From Arenibacter aquaticus (lineage in GTDB: Bacteria; Bacteroidota; Bacteroidia; Flavobacteriales; Flavobacteriaceae): a DNA stretch of 64,000 nt. Under the pieces are notes generated by a model. It did not search any database. It was not told where the DNA came from and saw nothing but the letters and a program-made list of their open reading frames with translations. This document shows, piece by piece, positions 63,136 to 64,000 of the stretch. Within the stretch, counting starts at the first letter, position 1, and every line of letters begins with the position of its first letter. Location of the stretch: contig NZ_RQPJ01000002.1 in NCBI RefSeq assembly GCF_003957295.1, positions 558,001 through 622,000 of the forward strand, written 5' to 3'. A program made the position numbers and the translations under genes.

Positions 63136-63636
63136 ATGATTAGACTGGCAAAGAATTTGGAAATCCCCCATATTCTTAATATTACCAAGGCTTGTGCCAA
63201 AAGCATGATAGATCAGGGTATTTATCAATGGAACGAACATTATCCTTCCCATGAAGCATTTGAAAGAGATATTGCCCGAAAGGAACTTTATGTGTTGGAG
63301 GTCAACAACAAAATACTAGGTACAATAGTAATTTCTACCTATATGGATGAGGAATATTTACCTGTTAAATGGTTAACAGCTAACCAACGCAACATTTATA
63401 TTCACCGTTTGGCAGTGCACCCGGAAGAGCAAAAAAAGGGTTATGCACAGAAACTCATGGATTTTGCGGAGGCTTACGCCAGAAAAGCGGATTTTGTTTC
63501 GGTAAGATTGGACACCTTTAGCCAAAATAGCCGTAACAATTCCTTTTATCAAGCTAGGGGTTACCAAAAGCTAGGGGATATTTTTTTTCCAAAGCAAAGT
63601 GAATTTCCTTTTCATTGTTATGAACTAATTTTATAA
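63136..63636 (+). CDS. GNAT family N-acetyltransferase
   Basis: The 166-residue cytosolic enzyme starts MIRLAKNLEIPHILNITKACAKSM. The acetyl-CoA site is seen in IYIHRLAVHPEEQKKGYAQKLMDFAEAYA (the R/Q-x-x-G-x-A pattern), and the C-terminal FYQARGYQKLGDIFFPKQSEFPFHCYEL is typical. The acceptor substrate is unknown. A near-consensus -7 element (TATACTTG, 63055-63062) lies 74 bases before the start. The next gene starts 17 bases downstream. Confidence 0.9.
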   Translation: MIRLAKNLEIPHILNITKACAKSMIDQGIYQWNEHYPSHEAFERDIARKELYVLEVNNKILGTIVISTYMDEEYLPVKWLTANQRNIYIHRLAVHPEEQKKGYAQKLMDFAEAYARKADFVSVRLDTFSQNSRNNSFYQARGYQKLGDIFFPKQSEFPFHCYELIL

Positions 63637-63653
63637 AACAGCCTTTCTTTTAT

Positions 63654-64000
63654 TTGAATACAGCAATTAACTTTAGGACTATTAACAAACTTGCCATTCC
63701 TGCCACTGTAGCGGGAATAGCCGAGCCAATTTTATCCATAACCGATACGGCTATTGTTGGTAATATACCCCAGGACGGAATGGAATCTTTGGCGGCAGCG
63801 GGAATAGTGGGTTCCTTTTTATCCATGTTGATATGGATATTGGGGCAGACCCGAAGTGCTATTTCGGCAATTATTTCGCAATATCTGGGCGCCGGAAAGT
63901 TGAACAGGGTAAGTACATTACCCGCGCAAGCCATATATTTAAACATTTTACTGAGTATTATAATACTGCTTTCCACCATTTTTGTAGTAGAGGAGATATT
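63654..64000 (+). CDS. MATE family efflux transporter, N-terminal part
   Basis: A frame from TTG 63654 runs off the right edge with 115 codons. It encodes INFRTINKLAIPATVAGIAEPILSITDTAIVGNI and GQTRSAISAIISQYLGAGKLNRV, the first spans and signatures of MATE (NorM/DinF-like) exporters, which expel cationic compounds with a Na+ or H+ gradient. No ATG precedes the first span, so TTG is the likely start. It follows the acetyltransferase by 17 bases, so they may be cotranscribed. Confidence 0.85.
   Translation, partial: MNTAINFRTINKLAIPATVAGIAEPILSITDTAIVGNIPQDGMESLAAAGIVGSFLSMLIWILGQTRSAISAIISQYLGAGKLNRVSTLPAQAIYLNILLSIIILLSTIFVVEEI

Overview
The window is a chromosomal stretch of a member of Bacteroidetes, almost certainly family Flavobacteriaceae. 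This rests on a complete MoxR/Bat operon, an IPExxxVDY-family protein in an acpP-fabF-rnc-pyk cluster, RNase HI with a viroplasmin-like N-terminus, a long PurF paralogue, and genes preceded by the Bacteroidetes promoter TAnnTTTG instead of a Shine-Dalgarno site. Gene density is high. I saw no insertion sequence, prophage, CRISPR array or rRNA operon. One tRNA gene (Ala-GGC) is present. Both window edges cut genes: a SulP transporter on the left and a MATE exporter on the right.

Layout. 1-2.1 kb: SulP N-terminus, a long gene-free gap, gpsA. 2.1-13.6 kb: glpD, then pbpC and a giant alpha-2-macroglobulin lipoprotein separated by three small genes. 14-19.4 kb: CAP-domain lipoprotein, 3-hydroxyanthranilate dioxygenase, ALDH7-type dehydrogenase, a hairpin-rich gap, two small membrane proteins, acyl-ACP desaturase. 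19.4-26.1 kb: metallophosphatase, class II ribonucleotide reductase, a PfkB kinase, an AlbA_2-like protein coupled to an SDR. 26.7-35.8 kb: moxR-DUF58-551 aa membrane protein-batA-batB-batC-batD-batE. 35.9-41.3 kb: small membrane protein, SulP, universal stress protein, beta-carbonic anhydrase, second SulP, a likely bicarbonate uptake module. 41.4-49.4 kb: pheS, a conserved small protein, and a GbsR-type regulator with a tripartite RND efflux operon. 49.6-57 kb: YciI-like lipoprotein, CYTH enzyme, NAD(P)-binding protein, dinB, and the pyk/IPExxxVDY/rnc/fabF/acpP run. 57-61.2 kb: purN-rnhA, PfkB kinase, purF-like gene. 61.2-64 kb: palindromes, a tandem pair of putative small RNA genes, tRNA-Ala, universal stress protein, GNAT acetyltransferase, MATE exporter.

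Most coding content is well-known core metabolism and envelope biology. The least explained material is non-coding. At 61.3-61.6 kb two ~70-nt units each have a promoter at the same spacing, a nearly identical body and their own terminator, so they look like duplicated small RNA genes. Just upstream is a nested palindrome after purF. Clear dyads also sit on the promoters of the RND operon, nrdJ and pheS. A hairpin plus AACCAACC motif recurs in gene-poor gaps.
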